DNA from: Nomia melanderi
Lineage: Eukaryota > Arthropoda > Insecta > Hymenoptera > Halictidae
Assembly (NCBI RefSeq): GCF_051020985.1
Contig: NC_135010.1
Coordinates: 1,114,001 to 1,178,000, forward strand
Reading direction: 5' to 3'
Length of the DNA: 64,000 bases
Shown here: piece after piece, positions 27,601 through 42,600 of the stretch
Layout: every line of letters begins with the position of its first letter
How positions within the stretch are numbered: position 1 is the first letter of the stretch
Position numbers and translations under genes: made by a program
Notes under the pieces: model-generated
Told to the model about the DNA's origin: nothing
Seen by the model: the letters and a program-made list of their open reading frames with translations, nothing else
Databases searched by the model: none

Positions 27601-30600
27601 TCGAAGATAATGTTACACATTTAACTGGAATATGTTCTTCACGCCTTCTGTAGTCAAATAAGGTTGATTTCGATAACATAAATTTTATTTTATTACTTTC
27701 ACGTTTAAAGATATTTGTGGTGTGTGTATACGAGTGCAATATTTCATTGTTTTACTTGCGAGAAAAATATTTTGTTATTATAAATGTATATAAATAATTT
27801 ATTGTAACGATACATTTCTATATTTCTATATTCCTCTATTTTACTACAGTAAATATGAAAATCTTGATTCTAGCGACCATAGTAACTATGTAGTTTGTTA
27901 CTATTCTAAAACAAGATGCTATAAGATTATAAAAATATTTCTTATTACAATAATTTATTTTATGAGGTTACACAATAGCTTTTTTTAGTGCACTATTCAT
28001 ATTTAGATATCCAGTAATTATGATTCTTTTCTTAAATAACGATAGAGGCAGTCATATTGACATTTTGTGTCTTTTACTTAAAACACTTTATTTAAAATCC
28101 TTAAGTTATAATAATCATTACATTTTTATATTTAAACATGTTTGCTGACGAATTCTAAAGTAAGATAAGCTTTAATGTTTTTCTATCGCCTAAATAAACT
28201 AAATAAGATGATCACTTTTACCATGACAATAAATTCGAAAAATTCGTATAAAAATGGTAGTTGGTTAAAGTTTAAATTACGCTTCTTCTTGTGATTTATG
28301 TTTTCTTTATCAAAAGTATTAACGTTTTGAAAATATGTATGTTTTCAATTGTATATCTTTGACAATTTAACCAATTTTGAACATTCGTTTGACAGATACC
28401 ATTCTCCAATTAGTGAGGATTGAAAAATACAAGAACATTGGGTTTTTTTAGCTCAATAACCAGAACACTACCTGAATGAATATTTCACTTTCAGTTGTGT
28501 CACATTTGAATATAACGTAGAAAACTATCACTAAAATTACTACACCCATCAAAATAAGGGGTTTCAATTTTTTTATTTTGCAATTATTTATATCTTGAAG
28601 GTATTGAATATCCAAAATGGTTTAAAAAATAAATAGTTTCACTTGAATACTATAGTATTATAAGAAATCGAAAAAAATGTATTATTGCAATATTTGTAAG
28701 GATTACATATTAATTGTATTAAATGCTCGGTAGTTTTATTGTTAATGATTAATCTAGTGCTTTTTTCGTTTAATTTCATTCGTAGTAATAAAAACGACAT
28801 CACAGAAGGAAAGTGAAAAACAGAACGGCTGTTTCAATATACGATTGGTATCTGCAATAAATGCCAGAAATCGATCCTATTATTCGAATTTATACTATTC
28901 GAATACATACTTGAAATATTTACAACAATTGATTCCGATTTAATAAAAAATGTATAACAACATTTTTTAAATATGCGTTCCATATATATTTTACTACTTT
29001 ATGTTTATTATTGTACAAAATATCTTAGTGATGTGAATTACACTTTCTTTTGCTTCTTCATATCTTCGTACGTGTGTTGATAAACTAATAGTCATTTGTC
29101 TAAGTCTCAGTTAATTTGCATTCTTCGATCCACGTTAAGATGATTTCATTTTTTACACCAGACTGAATCGATGAAAGAAGTCTCGCGAACCTCGCATTAA
29201 CTGAATGTCTATTCTCAGTAAGTACAACCTGGTGATACTTTATAATTCATACTAATATCGCATTATTTGAATTTGCATTAATTGAGATCTATCTGTATAA
29301 CATTAGGTTTATACGCTTCTTTAATTCCTAGTAGCAAGTACAAAAACGTATATTTTCACTTTCATCTTTTCAAAACTGTTTTTGAAATTTTTTTAATTGA
29401 ATAAACGCACATATTGGAGCATTTTATATACGTTTACATATGTCTTCATAAATATTTTTATAATGCCAAATTACTAACTGTTAGCAATTGCAGTGAATTG
29501 GAGCTCACTATCCTTGAAAATGTATATTTATTCACACTTATAACTTTTATAATCATTTCACACGTCAAAAATGACTAAATCAAATTTTTATTGAGTTGGA
29601 ACAATTCTATATAATTTCAAATATATTGATATATAAATATATAGAATTTGTATTCAAAAGTACGTACCGTTCAAATCAGTAGCTACTAAGGAAGGAGACG
29701 TGGTTGAATAATACAACAAAAAATATATTTAATATCTTTTAAACATTTATAAGACATTATAATAACTCATTTTTTATTTGCAAAATTTTTGTAACTTCTG
29801 GCAGTGTCAGATTGTCAATGTTCAAAGCGATAAATGCGCTCGTCGTCTGTATAATTTATGATTTTCACTACATACAGTACTTTTATTACTGATATAAATC
29901 CTTCATTGAAAATCTACATGATCAAACATATTGCAATATCAATTACCCTTTTGCATAATGTAAATGTTTCTAAAAAAAGATCGGTATCATAAATTTTACA
30001 TTTTTCTAACAATTTATTAGATATGGTTTTAATGAATCAGTATTGTAATTTTCAATATCCTGTCAATTAGCAACAGCTTTACATGGGTAAAGCTAGTTTA
30101 TACAAGCTTCTCTTGTATACCGATTACTTATTCTAGAAAATTCATTCTGCATCCTTTCTTGCATGGGCATGTAATTGTGTGCAATATGAATAAATGCATG
30201 ACTTTCTAGAGAATTAAAAGACATTTACCAAAAATTTGTACAAACTTTTGATTGTTTTATTCAAAGAACGGAAAATTTTCAAAAAAATAAGTAGATATTT
30301 AAGTATTCATGTAATAGAAAAACTTATATATACATGTATAATACAAAATATATAGTTGATAGATATATCGATAAAAAGAGAAAATTTATTTAAGTTTCAG
30401 TTATTTACTATTTTATTTATTTATTTATTCATTTTACGAGTAGATGCCGTTTAGTTCAGGAAAGAAAGAGATATAAATGAAGCTTATACAAAGCAAGAGT
30501 TTTACAATATAATGCAATACATAGTAAAATAATAAGCAAAAAAAATTAAACTTTCAACTTGAAATTTTACCCAGAAATTAGTCTTTTAACAGAGCTTTTA

Positions 30601-33600
30601 AAGCTATTTCAATTTCCGAAAGACATATCAATTTGATTGCTAAAATTTCGTGAAATTTATGAATTCTTACTGATGTGCAAATTATATCAAATCGTTTTCT
30701 AGATAAATTTTTAACAGCATAGAGATACAAAAGAATATTAAAAAGAATAAAATTTGTTTATTCTTTAGACTATAAGACGAATTGCCACCTCATAAATGAT
30801 TCGGGTAATGCATATATGTGTGTTTACATGCTTCAAAATAATATTGGTACCTTGACATAGAAATTCACTGAATTTACATTTTTAAATGGAAATATTAAAC
30901 ATTTCCATAAACCAATACACGCCAAGTGTACATTGCATAGAATAAATGACGCTGTCCCCTGAAAAATTGAAAAACCAGGTAGAAGTGGCATTTTGATATA
31001 TGAAAATTCCGATAACGTCAAACAAATCCAGACATCGATAACTTCAACACCGAAATCCTCGATTCATCCCGAAAGAGACCTCGCATAACGTCCGCAAACC
31101 CACTTCGAACCGTTACACGGAAAAAGCACATACATACCATACGTTCAAGGAACAGAAAAGGAACGATCATTTTTCTCTGACCGGTAATTTGGTGTTAACC
31201 TGTCGTCCCTCTGCCTTCGGTAAAATCGTAGATATAAGACGCTGGAAAGTGTCGACGGCCGAGGTTACAAAATAAAGAACGGTCCGTGCGGCTTCGAAGA
31301 GAGAGGTTGGTGACCACAGTGGCGCGTGGTAGCGGCGTAGAGAAGGGGCCGGGGGGGGGGGGGGGGTCAATTTTCGAGAAAATATGCAGACAGGAAACGT
31401 TTTCTTGGTGCGCAGGTGGCAGCACTTTCGAGAGGCACGAGACCTACAACGGTTCCCTGCTGCAATTCCATCGTGTCGAGAGGCGACAAATGGGGGTGTA
31501 TCTCTGCATCGCCAGCAACGACGTGCCGCCCGCCGTTAGCAAGCGAGTGACACTCGCCGTGAATTGTAAGCACGTTTCCCTCCTAATCCCTGATTGTATC
31601 CGGCAGAAAGGCTCCGACCGACGACAAAATGCGACGCGGTACCCCCGTCGCTGACGTAACGACACGCTCCGCAGTGACGAATCACTCCGGCCATTGGCGC
31701 AACCGCGCCAACTCGCTAGAGGGCTTTACGATCTCCGTCGTCTCTGGTAAACCGCTAAGGACCGTCTATTACGGTGAATTAAAGCGATCCTGCCGAAGGA
31801 AACGGCGCAGCGGGTCTGGGGCGGCCGGGGTAGATTCTTTCCGCAGTTGTTGCTCGATGTAAGCATCGATAATGGCCCCGTTATCAGATCCCGTGATTTC
31901 ATTCGAGGAACAGCCCCGATTCGCTTCCACGGTTTACCGACAATGGAACGAAAGAGATTTCAGATTGCTTATCAACTGTAATCAAAGCGAATTAAACCGG
32001 GATATACAGAAAAGCGCGCAGGCTGTTCACGAATTTATTGCGCGACGCAATAACGTTTATATCCGGGATAGAAACGCTTTTGTTTCTCCGTAAACAAAGC
32101 GAGCAACCGCACCGCGTACCCGCTGTGAATTTTAATAATGCTACGGGAGATAATCCTGAACGGCAAATACGTGCCGCTAAAAATTACAGTTTTACAATCA
32201 TTTATTCCTATGGTCGGAGTTCTTCTGTCGAGACATTAAACTTCAATAGTGTATACACAAAGTTTCTAGCAATTCGATGCAGTTCTTTTGCTCTGCGAAC
32301 TTTGCGCGTACATAAACCTGCAAGGATTAATAAAACCCGCGCGAAACGGCATAAATCTTTTTAAAGCGCCTACATATTGCTTAGGAATATAACGGACTAT
32401 TAACTTGGATTACTTTTCCAGGTATTCTGCAATTGAATGTTTTTAGTACGTTTAACACGAAAGCAGTGAATTAATTTTAAAAGTAGATGTAGGGTATTTA
32501 AAATTTATGGTACGTTTTTGAAAAGGTAAAAAAGTTAAACGAAAGTGTAAATGTTATATCAATGTAATATCGAAAATGTAGAAAATTGTTTTCTATATGC
32601 ATAGTTTTGGTATACTAACATTTGCTATACAATATCTAATGTTTTATTAATCTGTTTATGTTATAAAGATTTTATCAGTTTTCAGAAATTTTAGTTATGT
32701 AGAAAAAACCATAGTCAGCTTATACAACACAATAACTACTTACAGTAATTTAAATTCGGAATATAGTCATTTACAAAAGAGCATCTTCGAAAACAATAGC
32801 ATCGATTTTTATCAAACTGTAAGTATTGAGAGTAGGTGGAAATAATGAAAGCTCATTAAATTCAAATTCGATAATGGAAATTTAAAAATTAATGCTATCG
32901 CATTAAGTTTCACCCTTTCGTAGTTATTTTAAAAAGTGAAAAAGGTACAAAAGGAACATTTTACAAAAATACTTCGTGTGAATAATAGATTTCATAAGGA
33001 AAAATAACAAAATACAAATCAATACAAGAAATGTAATACTAATCGAAACATTTTTTATCAGAAAACAATTATGATGTCCAATATACATTTCTGGAATTGT
33101 TACTGTATACCTTTTATTGGTTTAAATATTCGTAGGTATATAAGTTCCATAAGTTATTTCCAAACAAAGTTATATTTATTCATTAAATGTAAACCTCACA
33201 AAAAAACATGACTCACCTGCACGGAAGTATGGCATTTATTTTGTTGAACTCATTGTCAAATGTGTTTATAGTAAAGGGGCCAGCGTTTTTTTCATAAAGG
33301 GTAAATGTTTGAAAAAAGTGATAAAGGAAAATGTTGTAATGTTTATTGTAAGCTATACGATAGCGTAAACCAATTGTTTATATTTTTATCTTCTTTTGAC
33401 AAATGAAAGTGCTCTTGAATTTTTTTAATGGAATGCCTTTTTTATATCGTATGAAATTATACATTTCAAATGATTTGAATATTTATTAAAACAAATAAAT
33501 CAGATAATTTTAATTAATCATAAGTATTATTCAAAGATAACATTTTTTAATTTTACAGTCTGTAGATTCAACGTATTTTCTTTGGGAAATACCATACAGT

Positions 33601-36600
33601 CAGTTTTAGTACTAAACAAAAGTACAAAAATATAAAGAAATTAGTAGTTTCCTTGTGCAATACTTATTTTCTTTGTATTTTCAATGATTTTCCAAAAAAG
33701 TACCTATTTAATGTTTTATTGTACTAATGTTAAGAGTAATCACTTCACAAATAAATTTTATTTAATTATAACATGGTGTTGTAGCATTTTGGTATATTAT
33801 CGTGAAAATCTATATTTATTCAGATATAAAATAATTTGTGTTAGTACACAATTTGCATAAATGCCATCAATATTAATTATTCTGGCACAACAGGCACAGC
33901 AGAGAATTAATTACGTTCAGCCACGATAATGCGTTACACATATATTTCATAGTTTTATATGAGCAGTACCTAATAGAATAACCTGTGAACTGTACAACAT
34001 TTTAATTTTGATGTTCTTTTAATGACGCTACTAGTTGTAACTAATGAATCAGAAACTATTGATTTTTGAGTAGAATAAGATGTTAAAATGAAAAAAAATG
34101 TTTAAGAATAAGATTAATAAGCGTGGCTTTACGATAATTTTACGGTGAAAATTGTACACTCTCTTGATCTACGAAGAAAGTACTTCATTAATTTTCTTCA
34201 TGTCATTATAAGAAGAAGTCTGATAAAACAAATCACATTATTCCGTTTGGTATATTACAGTAAATAAATGACCTATTTATGCCGCCTTACTTGGCAACAA
34301 TGGAATTGCGAAGTAGGAATATTTGAAGACAATAAGCGTAAGAAGCTTCATTAAAGTCTATTACGAAGTACTTTTCACATTTAGTTTGCGCGTAAATTTC
34401 CACTTCACTGTTTCATAGAAAAGGTAGCAAGATCAAAGCATTTACTGATTAAAATTCTCTGCTGATAAAATTCTTATGACGAAAGTGCATTATAACGAGA
34501 AGTAATAGGGGTTGAAATGTTCCAGAATATAACACCATCATAAAGGATACAACAAAATCTGAGATTAAGTTTACCGCTATTAATCTAAAGCCACAAACAC
34601 ATTTCTATAGGATAAATGTCTGTTTAATATTCAACAGATTTTTATAAATCGCAAAAATGATTAAAGCGAAAATATGATTTTATTTGATAATACCACCAAC
34701 TTGAGTCTTTTGTTGAAGAATTTACATCCAGTTAAGCTTGGCCATGCTGGGCACTGATTTTTTAATTTTTGTAATTAACTAAATTTTACTAATCTTTTTT
34801 TGATGAATATCACTTTTTTCAATTTCAAAGAAAGATACAAAATTTTGAAATTCTATTAATAGGAATATTCTTAGACATCCGTGTTTCTATTTCAAAAGTT
34901 ATTTTACCTACCCAACTAAAAATTTGTGTAATAACATGAAAAAATATGAAAGCAAGTATAAAAACAATTAATGTGAAATCATTAAATTAAAGTTATTAGT
35001 AATTTCTGGAAACAGTGTAAAATTGTTTCGACAATATTCATTTTTAGGAAATGTGAGATTTAGTTTATAACGGTAATCATTCTTTATATCGAACATATTA
35101 ATCATTGCATCTAATTCATTAATATTTTCTATAAAATGGTAATTTAATTTCTATTTAAATTTTCATTCCGAGTATGCGAAATAGCGCAGAAAAATAGCAA
35201 ACGTTATTAACTTGGTACAAATGTTTGTCTACTCTTCTTAAAAATACATACTGAATTTATCAGAAAATGTTAGTTTACTCGTCAGCTGGTAGGCAATTTA
35301 ATAAAAATTTATGCATTTCTGGGATATGCAGGCGTTCGTGTAATTGATACATTAAATCACGCACCACTACTCAGAAAACCATGTAATAGAGATATGTAAT
35401 CCCGACAAATTATGAATGTCTATATTCTGCATGCGAGGACATTAATCAAAATCTTGGTGAACCGTGTGTATCGCGATAAATCGGGCAATTAATTTGAAAC
35501 CGCTTCCACAGTTGTACCTGTCGTCAAAGCACCTAATCAGCTTTTGGGAGCACCTTTGGCTACAAACGTGCAATTGGAATGCTACGTCGAGGCATATCCA
35601 AATACAATAAATTACTGGATGAAGAACCGGCAGGGGTCAGGGGACGAAATGTTGATCGAGGGGTGAGATTATGAGTTCTCATAATTTTAAACGTCCGTTT
35701 GTCTCCCGATAGCAGAACTTATTGCGGTTGGATTTCGTAGACACAAGTACAGCGTACGAGAAGAACGATCTGGATACACAGTTTTGATGTCGCTATTAAT
35801 CAAAGACTTCACTGGGGAGGACGTGGGCAGCTACAGATGCGTGTCGACGAACAGTCTTGGCAAGGCCGATGGCATTTTAAGGCTATACGGTAAGTTCTTC
35901 GACTCATAAAGTGCAATATACCTAAATAACTCAATTGTTAGGAGTACTCATAAGTAAAGTCGTTTCTTAAAATTACAGACTATTTAAATTTTTTAAATCG
36001 TACATGAAATGTTTAATCAATGATGAGATAGTTTCCATAATTGTCTGCGACATTTTGCCATTTGGAAACGAGCTTTGGTACGCCCATTTTATAAAAATCC
36101 CTTGACTTTTCATTAAAATACTTTTGTATTCCGCTTTTGACTTTGTAATTGAACAATTTTTTAGTATATAGTAAATACTGTAGAGATCTAGTTTCCGGTT
36201 TGGATTATCATACATAACCCATTTTTCGTCCCCCGTAACTAAAGAATCCAAAACGAGTTCTGCTTTGTGTCTAAACAAGTAATGAATTGCATACAGCAAC
36301 TCTCGTTGCTTAATCGGCTGTATTAAGGACATGCGGGACCCATTTTCCGCATCGTCACACTTTTCTAATTTTGTGAAGGTGTTCTTAAACTGTAAACCAC
36401 AACATACCAATAATTTCTGCAATCTCTGCAATTGTTAAACTCGGGTCTTTTTCAACTATAGCCTTCAATACGTCGTCTTTAAGAAGAGGCAGACTTCTTG
36501 ATCTCTCATCGTGTTGTAGACAAAAGTCCCCGTTCAAAAATGCTGTGACCCATTGTTGACATTGCCGGTCACTTAGGACTTCGGGATAAACATTATTAAT

Positions 36601-39600
36601 ATTGATTGTTGCAACACTAGTATTGTTTCCTTTACCAAATTCATAAACCATACAATGTTGAATATGCTCCTTCATCAGTTTATCTGAACTCGTTCTTTTT
36701 AAATGATATTGAATTCTCCTGCTTTAAACAATTTGTAAGGAAAATGTTTGAGGTAGCTTTAACACTAATAAATCATCAACTTGATTCACACGAAGTTTGC
36801 AACATTGATTCAACGACAACTGTCAGTCCGAGATGACATTATTTATGAGTACTCCTAATATATGTACTATTATTGTTGTATCAAGTCTACTACTATAAAC
36901 GTTGACATATTTTTTCGTTTTCTTACTTTCATCAATAATAAAAAATTAGCTTTTATAATTAAATTAACCATTTAAGACTTAAGCCATTTTCCGTAAATTG
37001 CGTACTCCTCTAATTAATTATTAATCTATAGAATCGATCAATTTAAACTCATTCTATGTCATGTCAGAAATAGAATATTTTTAATTTTCTTTCAAATTCT
37101 TTCTATCATCATCGTACTTGATATAAGTAAGTATTGAATAAATATAATAAACATTTACAAATTAATTACACACATACATACACGTCGAAGTAAAACAATC
37201 GTAGGTTTGTAAGTTACAAATACATGTTTTTTTCTATTGAACAACATAACCGTATTATTATTTCAAGAATATAAACATATTGCAATACAATTTCTAAGAT
37301 ATTAGTGTAAAGAGATAATAGTTTCATAACAAATTGCTATTTTGTCATTAATGGTTTTTGCTGAAATTGATGATTTCAAAAGTGTATTTGTAAATAGTAA
37401 TAATAAGCATTTTATATGATCTTGTTTGAATTTTGAAAATATGTTTCGTCCATTACCGAATAATGCGATATTTATATTAGAGTCACTGTTTGATCTAAGC
37501 AATATATTTATAAAATAGAATTAAGTTGTATAAGGAGTAACATGATAACGAGGGGAAAAAATGAAGTCCTAAAAACATAAAAATATAAAGAATTATATGT
37601 ATATGTATATTTACTTACGAAATTGTGAAGATTTATTGCTTGTAATTAAAAATGAACTTCATATTAAAACAGAAAGAACTTTTGCAGTATGTGTATCATA
37701 GTACAAAGACCTCTATACATCTGAACAGATTTTGAAATAACAAAAATGAGTTGGCAATGTTTTTAAAATTAATTTAAGAAAACATAATATTTTACTGGAA
37801 ATTGACTCATGAAGTGTGTAAATTAATTCAATGCTTCTCAAACAAAATTTAAATTCTATTATTACATAACTCCATGTTACTCTGTAAGCTTCCTGCATAT
37901 TTGCCTTTAATCTTCATTCAACAGCTGTTGCAATTACATGTCCTCAAACTTATTCAGCAAACCAAATCCATGTTCGTCATTCAAATCAACATTTTCTTCA
38001 CTAACTTTCTATCACTAATTCTCTCAGATTTTGTAAATTACAACGCTTTCACGACAAATTAACTACATTTTTAGTAGTTCCAACGACATTTCTCTTTAAA
38101 TCAAATGTAAATAGAATACTATGCCTAACACAGTTTGTCAGTAGTCACTTTGATCGTTACTAATTTTTGAGAGTATGTGTATCATTCAAGAAAATAATAT
38201 AATATTACATTAACATACACACTGATACTTTAAAATTTCCATAAAGCAAGGAAATATTGGAATTTTAAATATTTATTAGTGTAGAAATAAAATCTCGAAA
38301 GAAATTCCTATTTGGTTAACTACAAACAGTTTATTAACAATAACAATAACTACACTAAGTGAAACTGTCGATGCAGTACGCCCACACTGATTCTGATAAT
38401 TTTGAAATATGTTTTGAAGACATGATTTTGAATAACTTTTTTCTGTATATGTTGCTCATGGAAGGCTTTAGATTCCGAGATATTCGCGAAAAACTTTTGC
38501 TACTACTTCACAAAATTCTGTATTCATGAGGGTGTCCGTGAGAGAGGTGCAAGTATAACCGCACGCCCGTCATTTCGGCGGTGGTGGGTTGTATCAGCCC
38601 TCAATCTTCTCGGGTTACGTTTATGTACTCTTCCCGATGAAAGTTATATTAATATTCAAACGAATCTTGGGCAATTATACATTAAATGCCTCCCCCTCCA
38701 ACAAAACTAGCCCCACCTATACAGTAATGCTCGCTTAAATTCCACAATTTCGGGTCCCAGCAGTGAAATATAACCGAGCAGAAAAACAGGAGGAAGCTAT
38801 CTGCTCTCAGGAATTAACTCGAGCATAGCCTGACGAAGGCAAAGAATCGATATAGTGAGCGGAAGCGGTATAGACACAGCCCTCCAAGCATCGGAGGTCG
38901 AGACGCGGGACTTCAAAGCAATGCCGCACGTGTCAAATATAAACATATAACGAAGAAAATTTTAGTCGCAGAAATTTTAATCTTACCTTCTCAAATGTAG
39001 TGCCAGCGAATTAGATTGTGATTAAAATGAGTCCAAACACAGTAGAAATTGGACTAGTTTTCCGACTTAATATGCTTAACTAAATTAAAGGTTCATTTGC
39101 CCCAAATCGATAAAGTAGTCGATTGAGTAGTTAAAGTTAAAATGATTGCGATTGAAATTTTCTTCACTGCATGTTTATACTTGACGCGTGCGGCATCTTT
39201 TCGACCTTTGTCTGTCTCTTCCCCTCGTTGTATTCCTTTTCTGTCCCTGTCCACTGGGATCACGTTACACTAAGTTCAAGGCAGTGAGTAGTGAGGAAGA
39301 GTGGGGATAGTGCAATGGAATTAAGCCGAGCAGATTTCTGTGGAACTTAAACGGGCATCACTGTCACTCTAAGTCGCTGCGCCAAAACCACGCTCACGCT
39401 GTTAGCTCTCTCGCTGGACTCTCGGTTTAGGACTCCTCATTCAAGACGCTCTTTCTTTATTTTTACATGCATCCCCTTTCACTTGTACCCTGATCCTCGT
39501 ACTGTAGAGAGTTGACTTGATGGCTAGGCTAAAGAATGCAGCTGATCGACCGGTTTTTATCTTTTGGTATTATTTCCTAATTACTACTATTTTCGATCAC

Positions 39601-42600
39601 TGATTTGCTATTCATCGATACTATCACATATAATCGATCCAAAATGTGGAACTGTCAACTAGAGAAAGACCTTCTTGCACTTGTGCTGTTCCGCTAAACA
39701 TCAAGTCATCTTCCAACAGTACGCATTTCGCTAATCGCTACATTTTCACGGTCCAGTCCCAAACACTTTTCCTTCGCACCCTTTCAGCTACTTAAGATTT
39801 TCTAAACGCAGTCACTCTATTTCCCACACATACCGACGCCGCCCAATCACAAGACGATACAGACCACACGCACAGACAATCGACCATTCACACCTTACAT
39901 TATAAACAGGTAAATACAATCACATTGAATTACTTTATTTAATAACTTAACTAGAACATTTGTTAAGTAAATTAATAAAAGAAATAAATATTAAAACGAT
40001 TTAGTATCGTTTATAAAATTAATGATATTAGGCAATATTAGACGATTAGTGCAAAATGAAATCTGACTCAATAAAGTACTAAAAATGATTAGGATTTCAT
40101 ATCTCATATTTTCAAATTAACAAGAATTCTCATGCGTAGTCATACACACAGATTTATTTAATTTCTAATAAATATTAGATTCGTCGTTAGGGAGATTCTC
40201 GTTTTATAGTAAGAAAATCGATTAACACCTCAAAATTTTTATCGGAAAATTATCATGTATAAGAATTTATTGTTTTATAGGTACAAAGAAACATTCCATG
40301 AATGAAAGAAATTTTTAATTTATTTTTTTATCACTGTTAAATCCAATTATATACAATTGTCATCTTCTTCGACAGTGAAACAATTATTGACGTGCAGTGT
40401 GACATTTACAATAATCATCAGAATATAAAAATAAAACATTTTCTTAAAGGTAGGTAATTTGTGTTGGAATTATATTGATTTCTGACAAAAATTACACAAG
40501 ATTAAACAAGGTATTTACGTTCGTAATATGAAATAAACTTTTTTCAATTGATAAGTTTGCTTATATGAATTTAAAAAATATTGTAAATAAAAAATTAAAT
40601 AAAAATCAAAAGTATAATACCTAGAAGACTATAGCAGGACAAAAATAAGCTTTATTTGAAATGGATTAGTTAATTAATCGTTAAGTTATTGTGCACAAAA
40701 TTTAAAATAAATAGTTTCGAAAAAAACACCAATGAAGTTTCAAGATACCTATTTATTTATAGTTTAAATGCTTATTTTCGATAATTAAATTTTATTTTTT
40801 CTATAAGTTTATTTCCTGTTGCAATATTTCTGAATTAAATATGTATTCGCCATTAACATGCAACACATTCACTTTTCTCAATTTTGACGCTTTTACTATA
40901 CTATTACCATTATTACTAGCCTCTGACGGGTAACATTAAACAACCTCCTACATTGTTATTTTTTCAAATATAATTAAAAGATTTTAGGAATATGTTTTCA
41001 AAGTGGTATATTATTAATACATACAAAAAGATAATAAATCGATTTTAAAATTAAGTATTTCTTTTTCTCCAAATTTTAACATGACAAAACTCGTTTTCAA
41101 AAATACAGTTCATATATTGTCCAAGTAGTACAGATACAGTATATAAATTGTATTATATTACAATAATAGTACTATAATAGCTATATAAATTATAATGTAT
41201 TGGATCTTGGTACTGAATAGCAAAAAAAGAAATTTTATATGATGTATAAAGAACTATTTTTATTTTCTTCCAGAAATTAAAATGGGCTTTGATAGGACGT
41301 CACGTGGGAAAGATCATGTATCAATTATCGGTGGTAAGTTATACGAAAATTTTCTTAATTTTTTCAATAAAAATTCGAGTTATAGTTTTAAATGTTAAAG
41401 TTTTTATTCCTTTGAAAAAATTGTCTTAACATTTTACAAATATTGCAGCTAGCTTCATCCTTAGCGAAATGGTACATTTATAATAACGGTAGTGCCTTGA
41501 AGTAATTCACTATTAAATTAAATTTGTGGACAATATATTGAAGACACTCGTAAAAGATGTGAAAGTTATTATTAAAACGAAGATATACTTTCCCAGAATA
41601 TTAGACAAATTAAAGATAATGAAATATTCTGACAATATCTAGCTTTAGACATGCCCACATTCAATTTTGTAAGTGTACCATTAATTTTAATCTGTGAGCA
41701 TTTATCTAGGACACTGATTTCCAACCTTGTTTCTCATTGTCAATATAGTATATATTACATTATTATACATTATCATATTATATAATATGATTAAAATCAG
41801 TGGCACAACCAAAAAATTGAATATAGACATTTCTAAAGTAGTTGAAACAGTGACCTGTATTCCTATAAATATTGTGCGGATATTTAATTATCTTTAATTT
41901 GTATAATATTGTGGGAAAGTATGTATGTGTATATATATAAAGCTCGAAGTTCTGAAGATAAAATGAGCTCAAATTAATACTCAGAGTGTTTTTCGAAAGA
42001 AGAGGTGCAGGAGGCAAACAGCTGCCGATCACATGTTTTTGAAAGGGTAGGCCCAACAACTACTGAGTATTTCGAGCAATATTGTCACATGGGATGTTAT
42101 ATATTCTTCTTTCTTCTATTAGGTCTACCGGAACGTTTTGTTCGTTTTTGAATTAAAAAAAAATAATACACTGTCAATACATTTATTAACTCTTTGCACT
42201 CGAAGCATTTTCTCAGTGACATTACCTGCAATTCGAAGTAATTGTAATAGAGAAAGCATATTAACATATAAATAAATGGTACACGGATGAAAAGAGAAGT
42301 CATAGTTGTATTTTACTGTTTTTTTATCGAATATAGATATAAATGTTATAATATATTTTATGAAAAAATGTTATAGTTTATGATGACAAATTTCAAATGC
42401 CTCTGTTCCAGAGCCTTCGAGTGCAAAAATTAACACATTCACGATCGCATATAATTTTCCAAAGTCTACAGCTGAGTACCGCTAGTCTTCTACTCAAATG
42501 TGTATGAATATGAAAAATATATGACAGAACTATGTTATCAATACTTAAATACAGATTCCGTAAATCACGTATAGATAAGCGACTGGCATTCTCCTAAAAA

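Noticed and set aside
31286..31415. Open frame with a glycine run (from poly-G) joined to exon B
   Set aside because: It reads through intron, poly-G and the acceptor; the glycine run is a product of the homopolymer.
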